The notes below the pieces were generated by a model that did no database searches, was not told the origin of the DNA, and worked only from the letters and a program-made list of their open reading frames with translations. Source: AP-15 sp963716115 (GTDB taxonomy: Bacteria; Pseudomonadota; Alphaproteobacteria; ATCC43930; CGMCC-115725). From it: a stretch of DNA of 64,000 bases. A program made the translations under genes and the position numbers. Location: contig CAVQSZ010000020.1 of NCBI GenBank assembly GCA_963716115.1, forward strand, positions 313,264 through 377,263. Reading direction: 5' to 3'. This document shows positions 52,431 through 60,670 of the stretch, in pieces; position 1 is the stretch's first letter, and the number at the start of each line of letters is the position of its first letter.

Positions 52431-53996
52431 ATGAGCTCCAGCGCTCAAGAAATTCATCCGACCCGCAGAGACCTGCTCGCCCTCGCCGCCCTCGGCCTCG
52501 CCGCCGGCGCCCCGGGTGTGGCCGCCGCCGCCGACCCGCCGCCGGCGCAGCTGACCTGGGGGGTGCACATCTCGCTCGCCCCGGTGTGGTTCGACCCGGC
52601 CGACAATTCCGGGATCATCACCCCGTTCATGGTGCTCTACGCCTTGCATGACGGGATGGTGAAGCCGATGCCGGGCCAGGCGCTGGCCCCGAGCCTCGCG
52701 CAATCGTGGGCGGCCTCCGAGGATGGGCTGAGCTACGATTTCGTCCTGCGCCAGGGGGCCAGGTTCCACAACGGCGAGCCGGTGACCGCCGAGGACGTCA
52801 AATTCTCGTTCCAGCGCTATCGCGGCACCTCGCGCGACCTGATGAAGGAGCGGGTGGCGCGAATCGAGACGCCCGACCCGCAACGCGTGCGCTTTGTCTT
52901 TACAGAACCGTGGCCCGACTTTCTGACGTTCTATGCGACGGTCACCGGGGCCGGCTGGGTGGTGCCCAGGAAATATGTCGAGCAGGTCGGCGACGAGGGC
53001 TTCAAGAAAGCCCCGATCGGGGCCGGGCCTTATAAATTCGTGTCGTTCACGCCGGGCGTCGAGCTGGTGCTCGAAGCCTTCGACCAGTACTGGCGCAAGA
53101 CGCCGATGGTCAAGCGCCTGGTTTTCAAGGTGATCCCCGAGGAGACCACCCGGCTCGCCGCCTTGAAGCGCGGCGAGATCGACATCGCCTATTCGATCCG
53201 CGGCGAGCTCGCCGAGGAGCTGCGGCGCACGCCGGGGCTCTCGCTGAAGCCGGCGGTCGTGCAGGGCGTCTTCTGCCTGTCGTTCCCCGACCAGTGGAAC
53301 CCGAAATCGCCATGGCGCGACGAACAGGTGCGGCGGGCCGCCAGCCTGGCGATCGACCGCGAAGCGCTCAACCAGGCGCTGACCCTCGGCTATTCGCGGA
53401 TCACCGGCAACCCGCTGGTCCCGGACCATTACGACTTCTACTGGCAGCCGCCGGCCCCGGTCTTCGACCCTGACAAGGCCGGCCACATCCTCGCCGAGGC
53501 CGGCTACCCCAAGGGCTTCGACGCCGGCGACTACTATTGCGACTCGTCCTACGCCAACATCGGCGAGGCGGCGCTCGACAACCTGCAGGCGGTCGGCATC
53601 CGCGCCAGGCTGCGGCCGATCGAGCGCGCGGCGTTCATCAAGGGCTTTGCCGAAAAGACCTTCAAGAACATCATCCAGGCCGGCCCCGGAGCGTTCGGCA
53701 ACGCCGCGACCCGGCTCGAATCCCTGGTCGTCAAAGGCGGCACCTTCGCCTATGGCAGCTATCCCGACATCGACGCGCTCTACCGTCAGCAGACGATCGA
53801 GCTCGATCGCGCCAAGCGCCAGGCGATCTTGGACAAGATGCAGCAGCTCGTCTACGAGCGGACGATCTATGCGCCGATCTGGCAGCTCGCCTTCATCAAC
53901 GGCGTCGGGCCGCGGGTCGGCGAGTCGGGCTTCGGTCGGATCGCCGGCTTTCCTTACACCGCGCCTTACGAGGACATGACGGTAAAGGCCGCCTAG
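52431..53996 (+). CDS. ABC transporter substrate-binding protein 4 (peptide type)
   Basis: 521 residues, intact. Tat signal (TRRDLLALAALGLAAG, about 11–30), QLTWGVHISLAPVWFDPADN, HNGEPVTAEDVKFSFQRYRG, GAGPYKFVSFTPGVELVLEA, IDREALNQALTLGYSRITGN and AFINGVGPRVGESGFGRIAG. The ligand-facing text differs from copies 2 and 5 at several places (VVQGVFCLSFPDQWN, VPDHYDFYWQPP), so specificity probably differs. The ATG at 52431 follows AGGAGGAGACGCG. Confidence 0.92.
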   Translation: MSSSAQEIHPTRRDLLALAALGLAAGAPGVAAAADPPPAQLTWGVHISLAPVWFDPADNSGIITPFMVLYALHDGMVKPMPGQALAPSLAQSWAASEDGLSYDFVLRQGARFHNGEPVTAEDVKFSFQRYRGTSRDLMKERVARIETPDPQRVRFVFTEPWPDFLTFYATVTGAGWVVPRKYVEQVGDEGFKKAPIGAGPYKFVSFTPGVELVLEAFDQYWRKTPMVKRLVFKVIPEETTRLAALKRGEIDIAYSIRGELAEELRRTPGLSLKPAVVQGVFCLSFPDQWNPKSPWRDEQVRRAASLAIDREALNQALTLGYSRITGNPLVPDHYDFYWQPPAPVFDPDKAGHILAEAGYPKGFDAGDYYCDSSYANIGEAALDNLQAVGIRARLRPIERAAFIKGFAEKTFKNIIQAGPGAFGNAATRLESLVVKGGTFAYGSYPDIDALYRQQTIELDRAKRQAILDKMQQLVYERTIYAPIWQLAFINGVGPRVGESGFGRIAGFPYTAPYEDMTVKAA

Positions 53997-54072
53997 CGCC
54001 CCCGCGCGCGCCCTCATCGCCGCCTTGTGATCGGCCGCCGGCGAGAAACGTGGAGACATTTGCGCAAGGCTG

Positions 54073-54099
54073 GTCTACGGTCGGCGCAAGGCTCCGGTC
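54073..54099 (+). promoter_or_regulatory. shared leader motif before binding protein 5
   Basis: GTCTACGGTCGGCGCAAGGC followed by TCCGGTC, matching 52378–52405 before binding protein 4, at a similar distance from the start codon. The role is unknown. Confidence 0.4.
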
Positions 54100-54120
54100 A
54101 GCGAACCGCGTGAAGGAGAC

Positions 54121-55716
54121 ATGATGAGCGTGACGATCAACAGCCGCAGATCGCCAAGCAGCGGCTCAAACGAAACTGGCATGACACGCCGGGACGTGCT
54201 CGCGCTGACCGCTCTGGGATTGGCCGCCGGGGCCCCCGGCCTCGCCCGCGCCGCCGCCCCCTCGGACCAGCTGACCTACGGCATTCACGTCTCGCTGGCC
54301 CCGACCTGGTTCGACCCGGCCGACACCCAGGGCATCATCACCCCGTTCATGGTGCTCTACGCGCTGCACGACGCGATGGTGAAGCCGATGCCGGACAAGC
54401 TCCAGGCGCCGTGCCTCGCCGAGTCGTGGTCGTCCTCCGAGGACGGCCTGACCCACGAGTTCGTGCTGCGCAAGGGGGTCAAGTTCCACAATGGCGAGCC
54501 GGTGACGGCGGAAGACGTGAAGTTCTCGTTCGAACGCTATCGCGGCACCGCGCACGACATCCTGAAGGATCGGATGGCCTCGGTGGAGACGCCCGATCCC
54601 GGGCGCGTCGTGTTCAAGCTCAAGGATGCGTGGCCGGATTTTCTGACGTTTTATTCGAGCGCCAGCGGCGCCGGCTGGATCGTGCCGAAAAAATATGTCG
54701 AGCAGGTCGGCAACGACGGCTTCAAGAAGGCCCCGATCGGGGCCGGCCCCTACAAGTTCGTCTCGTTCAACCCCGGGGTCGAGCTGGTGCTCGAAGCCTT
54801 CGAGGGCTATTGGCGCAAGCCGCCCGCGGTCAAGCGCCTGGTGATGAAGGTGATCCCCGATGAGTCGACCCGGCTCGCGGCGTTGAAGCGCGGCGAGGTC
54901 GACATCGTCTACTCGATCCGCGGCGAGCTCGCCGAGGAGCTGAAGCGGACGCCGGGGCTGACCCTGAAGCCGGTCGTGCTGCAAGGGCCGAACTGGATCT
55001 ACTTTCCCGAGCAGTGGGACCCGAAGTCGCCGTGGCATGACCTGCGGGTGCGCCAGGCGGCAAATTTCGCGATCGACCGCGACGGCATCAACCAGGCCCT
55101 GACCCTCGGCTATTCCAAGGTCACCAACAGCCTGATCCCCTACACCTTCGAATATTACTGGCAGCCGCCGGAGGCGGTCTACGACCCGGAGAAGGCCAAG
55201 AAGCTCCTCGCCGACGCCGGCTACGCCAACGGCTTCAACGCCGGGCTCTACTACTGCGACGGCTCCTACGCCAACCTCGGCGAGGCGGTCGTCAACAATC
55301 TCCAGGCGATCGGCATCCGCGCCAAGCTGCAGCCGCTGGAGCGCGCCGCCTTCTTCGAGGGCTACTCCAACAAGAAATTCCCCAAGGGCGTCATCCAGGC
55401 CGCCAGCGCCGCCTTCGGCAACGCCGCCACAAGGATCGAGGCCTTTGTCGTCAAGGGCGGCGCGTTCGCCTACGGCAGCTACCCCGACATCGACGAGCTG
55501 TTCCCCAAGCAGGCGGTCGAGCTCGACCACAAGAAGCGGGCTGCGATCCTCGATAAGATGCAGGAGCTCGTTTACGACAAGTCGATCTACGCCCAGATCT
55601 GGCAGCTCGGCTTTATCAACGGCATCGGCCCGCGGGTCGGGCAATCCTCGTTCGGCGCGATCCCGGGATTCGCCTACACCGCCCCCTTCGAAGACCTGAC
55701 GATCAAGGGCGCCTAG
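54121..55716 (+). CDS. ABC transporter substrate-binding protein 5 (peptide type)
   Basis: 531 residues, intact, next to the permease genes. Tat signal in TRRDVLALTALGLAAG (about 22–42) after a Ser/Asn-rich start. QLTYGIHVSLAPTWFDPADT, KGVKFHNGEPVTAEDVKFSF, GAGPYKFVSFNPGVELVLEA, IDRDGINQALTLGYSKVTNS and GFINGIGPRVGQSSFGAIPG complete the family 5 fold. The start is ATG ATG at 54121/54124 after GAAGGAGAC. Its position makes it the likeliest original partner of the transporter. Confidence 0.92.
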   Translation: MMSVTINSRRSPSSGSNETGMTRRDVLALTALGLAAGAPGLARAAAPSDQLTYGIHVSLAPTWFDPADTQGIITPFMVLYALHDAMVKPMPDKLQAPCLAESWSSSEDGLTHEFVLRKGVKFHNGEPVTAEDVKFSFERYRGTAHDILKDRMASVETPDPGRVVFKLKDAWPDFLTFYSSASGAGWIVPKKYVEQVGNDGFKKAPIGAGPYKFVSFNPGVELVLEAFEGYWRKPPAVKRLVMKVIPDESTRLAALKRGEVDIVYSIRGELAEELKRTPGLTLKPVVLQGPNWIYFPEQWDPKSPWHDLRVRQAANFAIDRDGINQALTLGYSKVTNSLIPYTFEYYWQPPEAVYDPEKAKKLLADAGYANGFNAGLYYCDGSYANLGEAVVNNLQAIGIRAKLQPLERAAFFEGYSNKKFPKGVIQAASAAFGNAATRIEAFVVKGGAFAYGSYPDIDELFPKQAVELDHKKRAAILDKMQELVYDKSIYAQIWQLGFINGIGPRVGQSSFGAIPGFAYTAPFEDLTIKGA

Positions 55717-55841
55717 GGGGCGCGACCGGCGGCGCCCCGTCGGTCCGGGAAGACGCCCGGCTCGAGGCCGGGCGTGACGAAGCAGCAGGGAGCGGCGACG
55801 ATGCGGCAATCCCCCGCGTTGCGGGCACAGGCGAGGAAGAC

Positions 55842-56762
55842 ATGAAGCAATTCATCGGGAGGCGGGTCAGCTATTCCTTGCTCTCGCTGTTTCTGCTGTC
55901 GCTGACCATCTTCTTCTTCGTGCGGGTGACCGGCGATCCGGCCTCGCTGCTGGTCGAGCCCGGCGCCAGCGAGGCCGACATTGCCGCCATACACCACCAG
56001 TTCGGCCTCGACCGGCCGCTCTGGGTGCAATACGGAATCTTCATCTCGAGCCTCCTCCGCGGCGATCTCGGCCAGTCGTTCTATTACCGGGTGCCGGTCA
56101 TGGACCTCTACCTCTCGCGCCTGCCGAACTCGATGATGCTGGCGGTGGTGGCGATGGGCCTGTCGCTTTTGATCGGCATCCCAAGCGGCATCCTTGCCTC
56201 GGTACGGGTCGGCCGCTTCTGGGACAGCGCCGGCAAGCTGTTCGCGCTCCTCGGCCTGTCCCTGCCCTCGTTCTGGGTCGGGCTGGTGATGATCCTCCTC
56301 TTCTCGGTCTATCTGGGCTGGCTGCCGTCTTCTGGGGCCGGAGGGCCGCTGCACCTGATCATGCCGGCCTTCGCCTTGGGCTGGTACTTCGCCGCCTCGC
56401 ACATGCGGCTGACCCGCTCCTCGATGCTCGAAGTCCTGGGCTCGGAATACGTCAAGCTCGCCCGCATCAAGGGCCTGCCCGAATCTCTCGTGATCGCCAA
56501 GCATGCCTTCAAGAACGCGCTGATCCCGGTGCTGACCCTGGCCGGGATCAACCTCGTCATCATGGTCAACGTGGCGGTGGTGGTGGAGACCGTGTTCGCC
56601 TGGCCCGGCATCGGCAGGCTGCTCTACGAGGGCATCACCTTCCGCGACTTTCCGATTGTTCAGGGCGTCGTCCTGATGGGCGGCGCGATGATCGTCATGG
56701 TCAATCTCTTGATCGATATTCTGTATGCGGTGATCGACCCCCGCATCCGGCTGGAGAAGTAA
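55842..56762 (+). CDS. ABC transporter permease (DppB/OppB type)
   Basis: 306 residues with six membrane helices. MKQFIGRRVSYSLLSLFLLS starts the protein. It has TGDPASLLVEPGASEADIAA, the first periplasmic loop shared by DppB/GsiC proteins, and an EAA loop YVKLARIKGLPESLVIAKHA before the last helices, which docks the ATPases. It forms the first half of the membrane channel of the peptide-type importer. GAGGAAGAC precedes the start. Confidence 0.95.
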   Translation: MKQFIGRRVSYSLLSLFLLSLTIFFFVRVTGDPASLLVEPGASEADIAAIHHQFGLDRPLWVQYGIFISSLLRGDLGQSFYYRVPVMDLYLSRLPNSMMLAVVAMGLSLLIGIPSGILASVRVGRFWDSAGKLFALLGLSLPSFWVGLVMILLFSVYLGWLPSSGAGGPLHLIMPAFALGWYFAASHMRLTRSSMLEVLGSEYVKLARIKGLPESLVIAKHAFKNALIPVLTLAGINLVIMVNVAVVVETVFAWPGIGRLLYEGITFRDFPIVQGVVLMGGAMIVMVNLLIDILYAVIDPRIRLEK

Positions 56763-56767
56763 CCGCC

Positions 56768-57661
56768 ATGAGCACGCAAGCCGACACCATTGTCCTCCCC
56801 TCGCGCTCCCGCTGGCGGCCGGCCGCGATCCGGCTCGGCGAGTTCCCGCTGGTGCCGACCCTGATCTTCGGCGCCATCGCCTTCGTCGCCGTCTTCGCCA
56901 ATGTGCTGGCCCCGCACAACCCCGAAATCGGCAGCCTCGCGGCGCGCTTCAAGCCGCCGTTCTGGCAGGCCGGCGGCACCACCAAATACCTGCTCGGCAC
57001 CGACCAGCTTGGCCGCGACGTGCTCTCCCGGCTGATCTTCGGCGCCAGGGTGTCGATGATCGTCGGCATTACCGCGGTGATCGTGGCCGGCGTCATCGGC
57101 ACCACGCTCGGCATCATCTCGGGCTATCTCGGCGGCTGGGTCGACCAGGTCATCATGCGGCTCACCGACACCTGGCTCGCGCTGCCGGCGCTGACCTTCG
57201 CGATCTTTCTCGCTGCGATCGTCGGCCCCAGCATGTGGAACATCGTGATCATCCTCGGCGCCGTCTACTGGACGCGCTACGCCCGCGTGGTCCGCGGCGA
57301 GGTGCTCTCGCTGAAGGAGAGGGAGTTCGTTCGGCTGGCGATCGTGGCCGGCTGCTCCAAGCCGACGATCATGATCCGCCACATCCTGCCCAATGTGATG
57401 AACTCGGCGATCGTGCTGGCTACCTTGATGCTGGGCGTGGTGATCATCGCCGAGGCGTCGCTCTCGTTCCTCGGCGTCGGCGTGCCGCCGCCCGAGCCGG
57501 CCTGGGGGCTGATGCTGTCGGACGGCAAGCAGGGGCTGATGGTCGGCTATTGGTGGCTGACCGTGCTGCCCGGCATCTGCATTATGCTGATGGTCCTTTC
57601 CGCCAACCTTCTCGGTGACTGGCTCCGTGTCAAGCTCGACCCCCAGCTCCGCCAGCTATGA
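56768..57661 (+). CDS. ABC transporter permease (DppC/OppC type)
   Basis: 297 residues. The protein starts MSTQADTIVLPSRSRWRPAA, then a membrane helix, then LLGTDQLGRDVLSRLIFGAR, the hallmark of DppC/OppC. The EAA loop is EFVRLAIVAGCSKPTIMIRH. SLSFLGVGVPPPEPAWGLML closes the family block. It is the second channel subunit, five bases after the first. The end overlaps the next gene by 47 bases if that gene starts at 57615. Confidence 0.95.
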   Translation: MSTQADTIVLPSRSRWRPAAIRLGEFPLVPTLIFGAIAFVAVFANVLAPHNPEIGSLAARFKPPFWQAGGTTKYLLGTDQLGRDVLSRLIFGARVSMIVGITAVIVAGVIGTTLGIISGYLGGWVDQVIMRLTDTWLALPALTFAIFLAAIVGPSMWNIVIILGAVYWTRYARVVRGEVLSLKEREFVRLAIVAGCSKPTIMIRHILPNVMNSAIVLATLMLGVVIIAEASLSFLGVGVPPPEPAWGLMLSDGKQGLMVGYWWLTVLPGICIMLMVLSANLLGDWLRVKLDPQLRQL

Positions 57662-58703
57662 GCCGACCGAGCGGCGGTTGCCGGCGAAAGCCGGCCCGCT
57701 GCTCGAGCTGCGCAACCTGTCGACCCATTACGTCTCGGCGCGGGGCGCCCGTGTGGTCCGCGCGGTCGACGAGGTGTCTCTGAGCATCGATGCCGGAAAA
57801 ACTCTCGGCATCGTCGGCGAGTCCGGCTCCGGCAAGAGCACCTTGGCGCTGACCATCCTGCGCATCCTGCCGCCGGCGGCCCGCATCGTCAGCGGCGAGA
57901 TGCTGCTCGAGGGCGAGGACCTGGTCCCGAAATCCGACGCCGAGATGCGGCATATCCGCGGCAAGCGGATCGCCATGATCCTGCAGGATCCGATGGCGTC
58001 CTTAAACCCGCTGTTCACGATCGGCGATCAGGTGGGGGAACCGATCCGGGTGCACGAAGGCGCCAGCCGCTCGGTCGCCTGGAGCCGGGCGCGCGATCTG
58101 TTGAAGGCGGTGCGGATCCCATCGCCGGAGACGCGCGTCACGCAATACCCGCACGAGATGTCGGGCGGGATGCGCCAGCGCATCGTCGGCGCCATCGGCA
58201 TCTCGTGCGAGCCGCGCCTGTTGATCGCCGACGAGCCGACCACCAGCCTCGACCTGACGATCCAGGCGCAGTACTTGAAGCTCTTGGGCGACCTGCAGCG
58301 CGAGCACAACCTCGCCCTCATTTTCATCACCCACAACCTCGGCATCGTCGCCAAGATGTGTGATCAGCTGGCGGTCATGTACGCCGGCCGCGTCGTCGAG
58401 TTGGGGCCGGTGTCTCGCATCTTCAACGCGCCGGCGCACCCCTATACCGAGGCGCTGCTGACCTCGATCCCACGGATGAGCGACAACCGCCAGCGTCTGA
58501 CCGCGATCGACGGACAGCCGCCCGACCTCGCCTCCTTGCCGCCGGGCTGCTCTTTCGCGCCGCGCTGCCCGCGCGCCCTGCCGCATTGCTTCGACCAGAC
58601 GCCGCCGGCTTTCATCGTCGAGGACGGCCGCACCGCGCGCTGCTGGCTCGCCGGCCCCGGCATCGGCGCCGCCGGCCATGCCCTCCAAACCGGGACCGCC
58701 TGA
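57615..58703 (+). CDS. ABC transporter ATP-binding protein (DppD/OppD type)
   Basis: Up to 362 residues. Walker A GESGSGKS (in GIVGESGSGKSTLALTI), the ABC signature MSGGMRQRIVGAI, Walker B LLIADEPTTSLD and the His switch (FITHNL). The C-terminal oligopeptide/dipeptide domain with a Cys cluster (GCSFAPRCPRALPHC) can hold an iron–sulphur cluster in this subfamily. The start is unsure: GTG at 57615 or 57627 lie inside the permease gene, and a TTG near 57676 (PAKAGPLLELRNL) would avoid the overlap. Confidence 0.93.
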   Translation: MTGSVSSSTPSSASYEPTERRLPAKAGPLLELRNLSTHYVSARGARVVRAVDEVSLSIDAGKTLGIVGESGSGKSTLALTILRILPPAARIVSGEMLLEGEDLVPKSDAEMRHIRGKRIAMILQDPMASLNPLFTIGDQVGEPIRVHEGASRSVAWSRARDLLKAVRIPSPETRVTQYPHEMSGGMRQRIVGAIGISCEPRLLIADEPTTSLDLTIQAQYLKLLGDLQREHNLALIFITHNLGIVAKMCDQLAVMYAGRVVELGPVSRIFNAPAHPYTEALLTSIPRMSDNRQRLTAIDGQPPDLASLPPGCSFAPRCPRALPHCFDQTPPAFIVEDGRTARCWLAGPGIGAAGHALQTGTA

Positions 58704-59713
58704 TGATCGTCATCGAAGCGGCGGGGCTCAGCAAGCATTTCGAAGGCAAGCGCGGCATCTTCGGCGGCGAGCGCCCCGTCGTGCGCGCGGTCGACGGCAT
58801 CTCGTTCACGATCGAAAGCGGGCGCACGCTCGGGGTCGTCGGCGAATCCGGCTGCGGCAAGACCACGACGGCCAAGCTCGTGCTCGGCCTCGAAGAGCCG
58901 ACCGGCGGCACGATGCGCTTCGAGGGGCGAGACCTGCAAAAGCTGGACGCCGCCGGGCGGCGGCATTACCGCAAATCGGTGCAGGCCGTCTTTCAGGACC
59001 CCTACGCCTCGCTCAACCCGCGCATGCGGATCAGCGCCATCATCGCCGAGCCGCTCACCACCAACGAAACGCTGCCGGCGGCAGCGGTGCGCCAGCGGGT
59101 GCTGCGGCTTCTCGACCTTGTCGGATTGCCCGAGCGCGCGGCCGAGCTCTTCCCGCATGAGTTCTCGGGCGGTCAGCGGCAGCGCATCGCCATCGCCCGC
59201 TCCCTGGCGCTGTCGCCAAAGCTCATCGTCCTCGACGAGCCGGTCTCCGCCCTCGACGTGTCGATCCGGGCGCAGATCCTGAACCTGTTGCGCGATCTCC
59301 AGGAGGAGCTCGGGGTCTCCTATCTGTTCATCGCCCACGACCTCGCGGCCGTCGCGCATATGAGTCACAATATCGTGGTCATGTATCTGGGCCAGATCGT
59401 CGAGAGCGGCGACGCCCGAACCCTGGCCCAGGCTCCGAAGCACCCCTACACCGAGGCGCTGTTCTCGGCGGCGCTGCCGAGCCATCCCGACGAGCGGCGC
59501 GAGGAGATCATCCTGAGCGGCGAGGTGCCGAGCCCGATCAACCCGCCATCGGGCTGCCGCTTCCACCCACGCTGCCCGCACGCGATGCCGATCTGCGGGC
59601 AGACCGCGCCGGCGCTCGCCGAGGTAGATGGCCGCCTCGTCGCCTGCCACCTGTTCAGCGCCAACGGCGGCCGGAGCCTCGGGCAGGGTGAGAAGGTCTC
59701 GCTGGCGTCCTGA
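58703..59713 (+). CDS. ABC transporter ATP-binding protein (DppF/OppF type)
   Basis: 336 residues. Walker A GESGCGKT, signature FSGGQRQRIAIARSL, Walker B LIVLDEPVSALDVS and switch FIAHDL. The oligopeptide-type C-terminal region has GCRFHPRCPHAMPICG. It is the second ATPase. The ATG at 58703 overlaps the previous TGA (TGATG), so the two ATPases are coupled. This closes a nine-gene transporter locus. Confidence 0.95.
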   Translation: MIVIEAAGLSKHFEGKRGIFGGERPVVRAVDGISFTIESGRTLGVVGESGCGKTTTAKLVLGLEEPTGGTMRFEGRDLQKLDAAGRRHYRKSVQAVFQDPYASLNPRMRISAIIAEPLTTNETLPAAAVRQRVLRLLDLVGLPERAAELFPHEFSGGQRQRIAIARSLALSPKLIVLDEPVSALDVSIRAQILNLLRDLQEELGVSYLFIAHDLAAVAHMSHNIVVMYLGQIVESGDARTLAQAPKHPYTEALFSAALPSHPDERREEIILSGEVPSPINPPSGCRFHPRCPHAMPICGQTAPALAEVDGRLVACHLFSANGGRSLGQGEKVSLAS

Positions 59714-59756
59714 GGGCGGATGGAGGATAGGCGCGGAGCGTTCCCCGCCTTCGCGC

Positions 59757-60009
59757 AGGCCTGTCCGGGGAAAATTTGCCTGCAGGCCAGACGTGGTTCG
59801 GTGTCCCGTCGACCAATGTAAAGTCGCCTTGGCCGGGCTTGACCCGTGGGCCTTCAGCCCACAGACCCTGATCCGTGGGCATCCACGCCTGCCGGCGGCC
59901 GCAGCCAGGACGTGGATGCGCGGATCAAGTCCGCGCAAGAGGACCTGAAATTGTTTTGTACGAAATCAAACATGCTTGGATCGGAGCTCAATTTTCCCCG
60001 GACAGCCCT
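59757..60009. repeat. 253-base element bounded by inverted repeats (possible MITE)
   Basis: CTGTCCGGGGAAAATT (59761–59776) and AATTTTCCCCGGACAG (59990–60005) are perfect 16-base inverted repeats. With one mismatch they extend to CAGG on both ends. No open frame of note lies between them and no clear target duplication flanks them. It lies in a 591-base gap (59714–60304) after the transporter that holds no gene, only repeats: this element, the palindrome inside it, a degenerate CCCTCATCCGGAGGAGCG repeat fragment near 60158 and the hairpin at 60222. A non-autonomous transposon remnant is the likeliest reading. Confidence 0.5.
59831..59936. repeat. alphaproteobacterial palindromic repeat inside the bounded element
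   Basis: GGCCGGGCTTGACCCG (59831–59846) pairs imperfectly with CGGATCAAGTCCGCGC (59921–59936). Inside it, GCATCCACG and CGTGGATGC form an inner stem around a GC-rich loop. This 'GGGCTTGACCCG … CGTGGAT' palindrome is a familiar dispersed repeat in alphaproteobacteria. Confidence 0.6.
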
Positions 60010-60221
60010 GGGCCATCGCCGGGACGCACGGCGCCAATCCACATCAATTGCTTCGCGCCTCCGGGACGCCCCGATGCCGTAACCGGTGAAGGGGCGTTTA
60101 TCATGCATGGTACGGCTATTGTCGCCCCAGCAACAACGGTTGTGGCGGGACTATTGCACCCTCATCCGGAGGAGCGCCCAAAGTGCTTGGATGCATCGAG
60201 ATGCTTCAGCCCCATCACCCC

Positions 60222-60301
60222 GTAGGATAGGTTGAGCGCAGCGAAACCCATCTGCTGCGGCGGTTGCGATGGGTTTCGCGATTGCTCAGCCCACCCTACA
60301 G
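60222..60301. repeat. palindromic intergenic repeat, copy 2
   Basis: The same family as 50628–50709: GTAGGATAGGTTGAGC and GCTCAGCCCACCCTAC as outer arms, GCGAAACCCATC and GATGGGTTTCGC as inner arms. The arms are somewhat more diverged than in copy 1. It lies directly after the DUF423 gene, where it could act as a bidirectional terminator. Confidence 0.8.
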
Positions 60302-60304
60302 CTA

Positions 60305-60670
60305 CTAATCCCGGTGCAGCGCCGACAATCCGAGCGCGGTCCAACCGATCAGCAGGGCGGCGCCGCCGAACGGCGTGACCAGGCCGAAGCCGGCGAGCCC
60401 GGTCAGCGCCAGCGCGAAGAGACTGAGGCTGAACAGCAGAATGCCGGCGGCGAAGCTCCAGCCGGCGACGAGGATCGGCGCGGTGGGCCGGCTCGGGCCG
60501 AGCGCCGACAGGCCGACGAGCGTCGCGGCGTGGACCATGCCGTAGAGCGCGCCGGTGCGCAGCAATTCCGCCGCCCGCGCGTCGCCGGCGGCGAGATGTG
60601 CCGCCGCCGCTCCCGCCGCCACCGAGAGCAGCCCGCCGAGCGCGGCGATCGCGAGCCAGGCGCGGGTCAT
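60305..60670 (-). CDS. DUF423 family membrane protein
   Basis: 121 residues with four hydrophobic segments: WLAIAALGGLLSVAAGAAAA, GMVHAATLVGLSAL, AGWSFAAGILLFSLSLFAL and VTPFGGAALLIGWTALGLSA. These and the GDARAAELLRTGALYGMVHA and GG…GW pattern define DUF423 (YgdD/TMEM256 type). The function is unknown. The ATG at 60670 overlaps the glycosyltransferase stop as ATGA, so they are coupled. Confidence 0.9.
   Translation of the reverse strand: MTRAWLAIAALGGLLSVAAGAAAAHLAAGDARAAELLRTGALYGMVHAATLVGLSALGPSRPTAPILVAGWSFAAGILLFSLSLFALALTGLAGFGLVTPFGGAALLIGWTALGLSALHRD

Noticed and set aside
52380..54059. 559-codon minus-strand frame across binding protein 4, and similar ones at 45, 49, 51 and 54 kb
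   Set aside because: Shadows of the conserved binding-protein genes; they repeat in each paralogue because the genes repeat.
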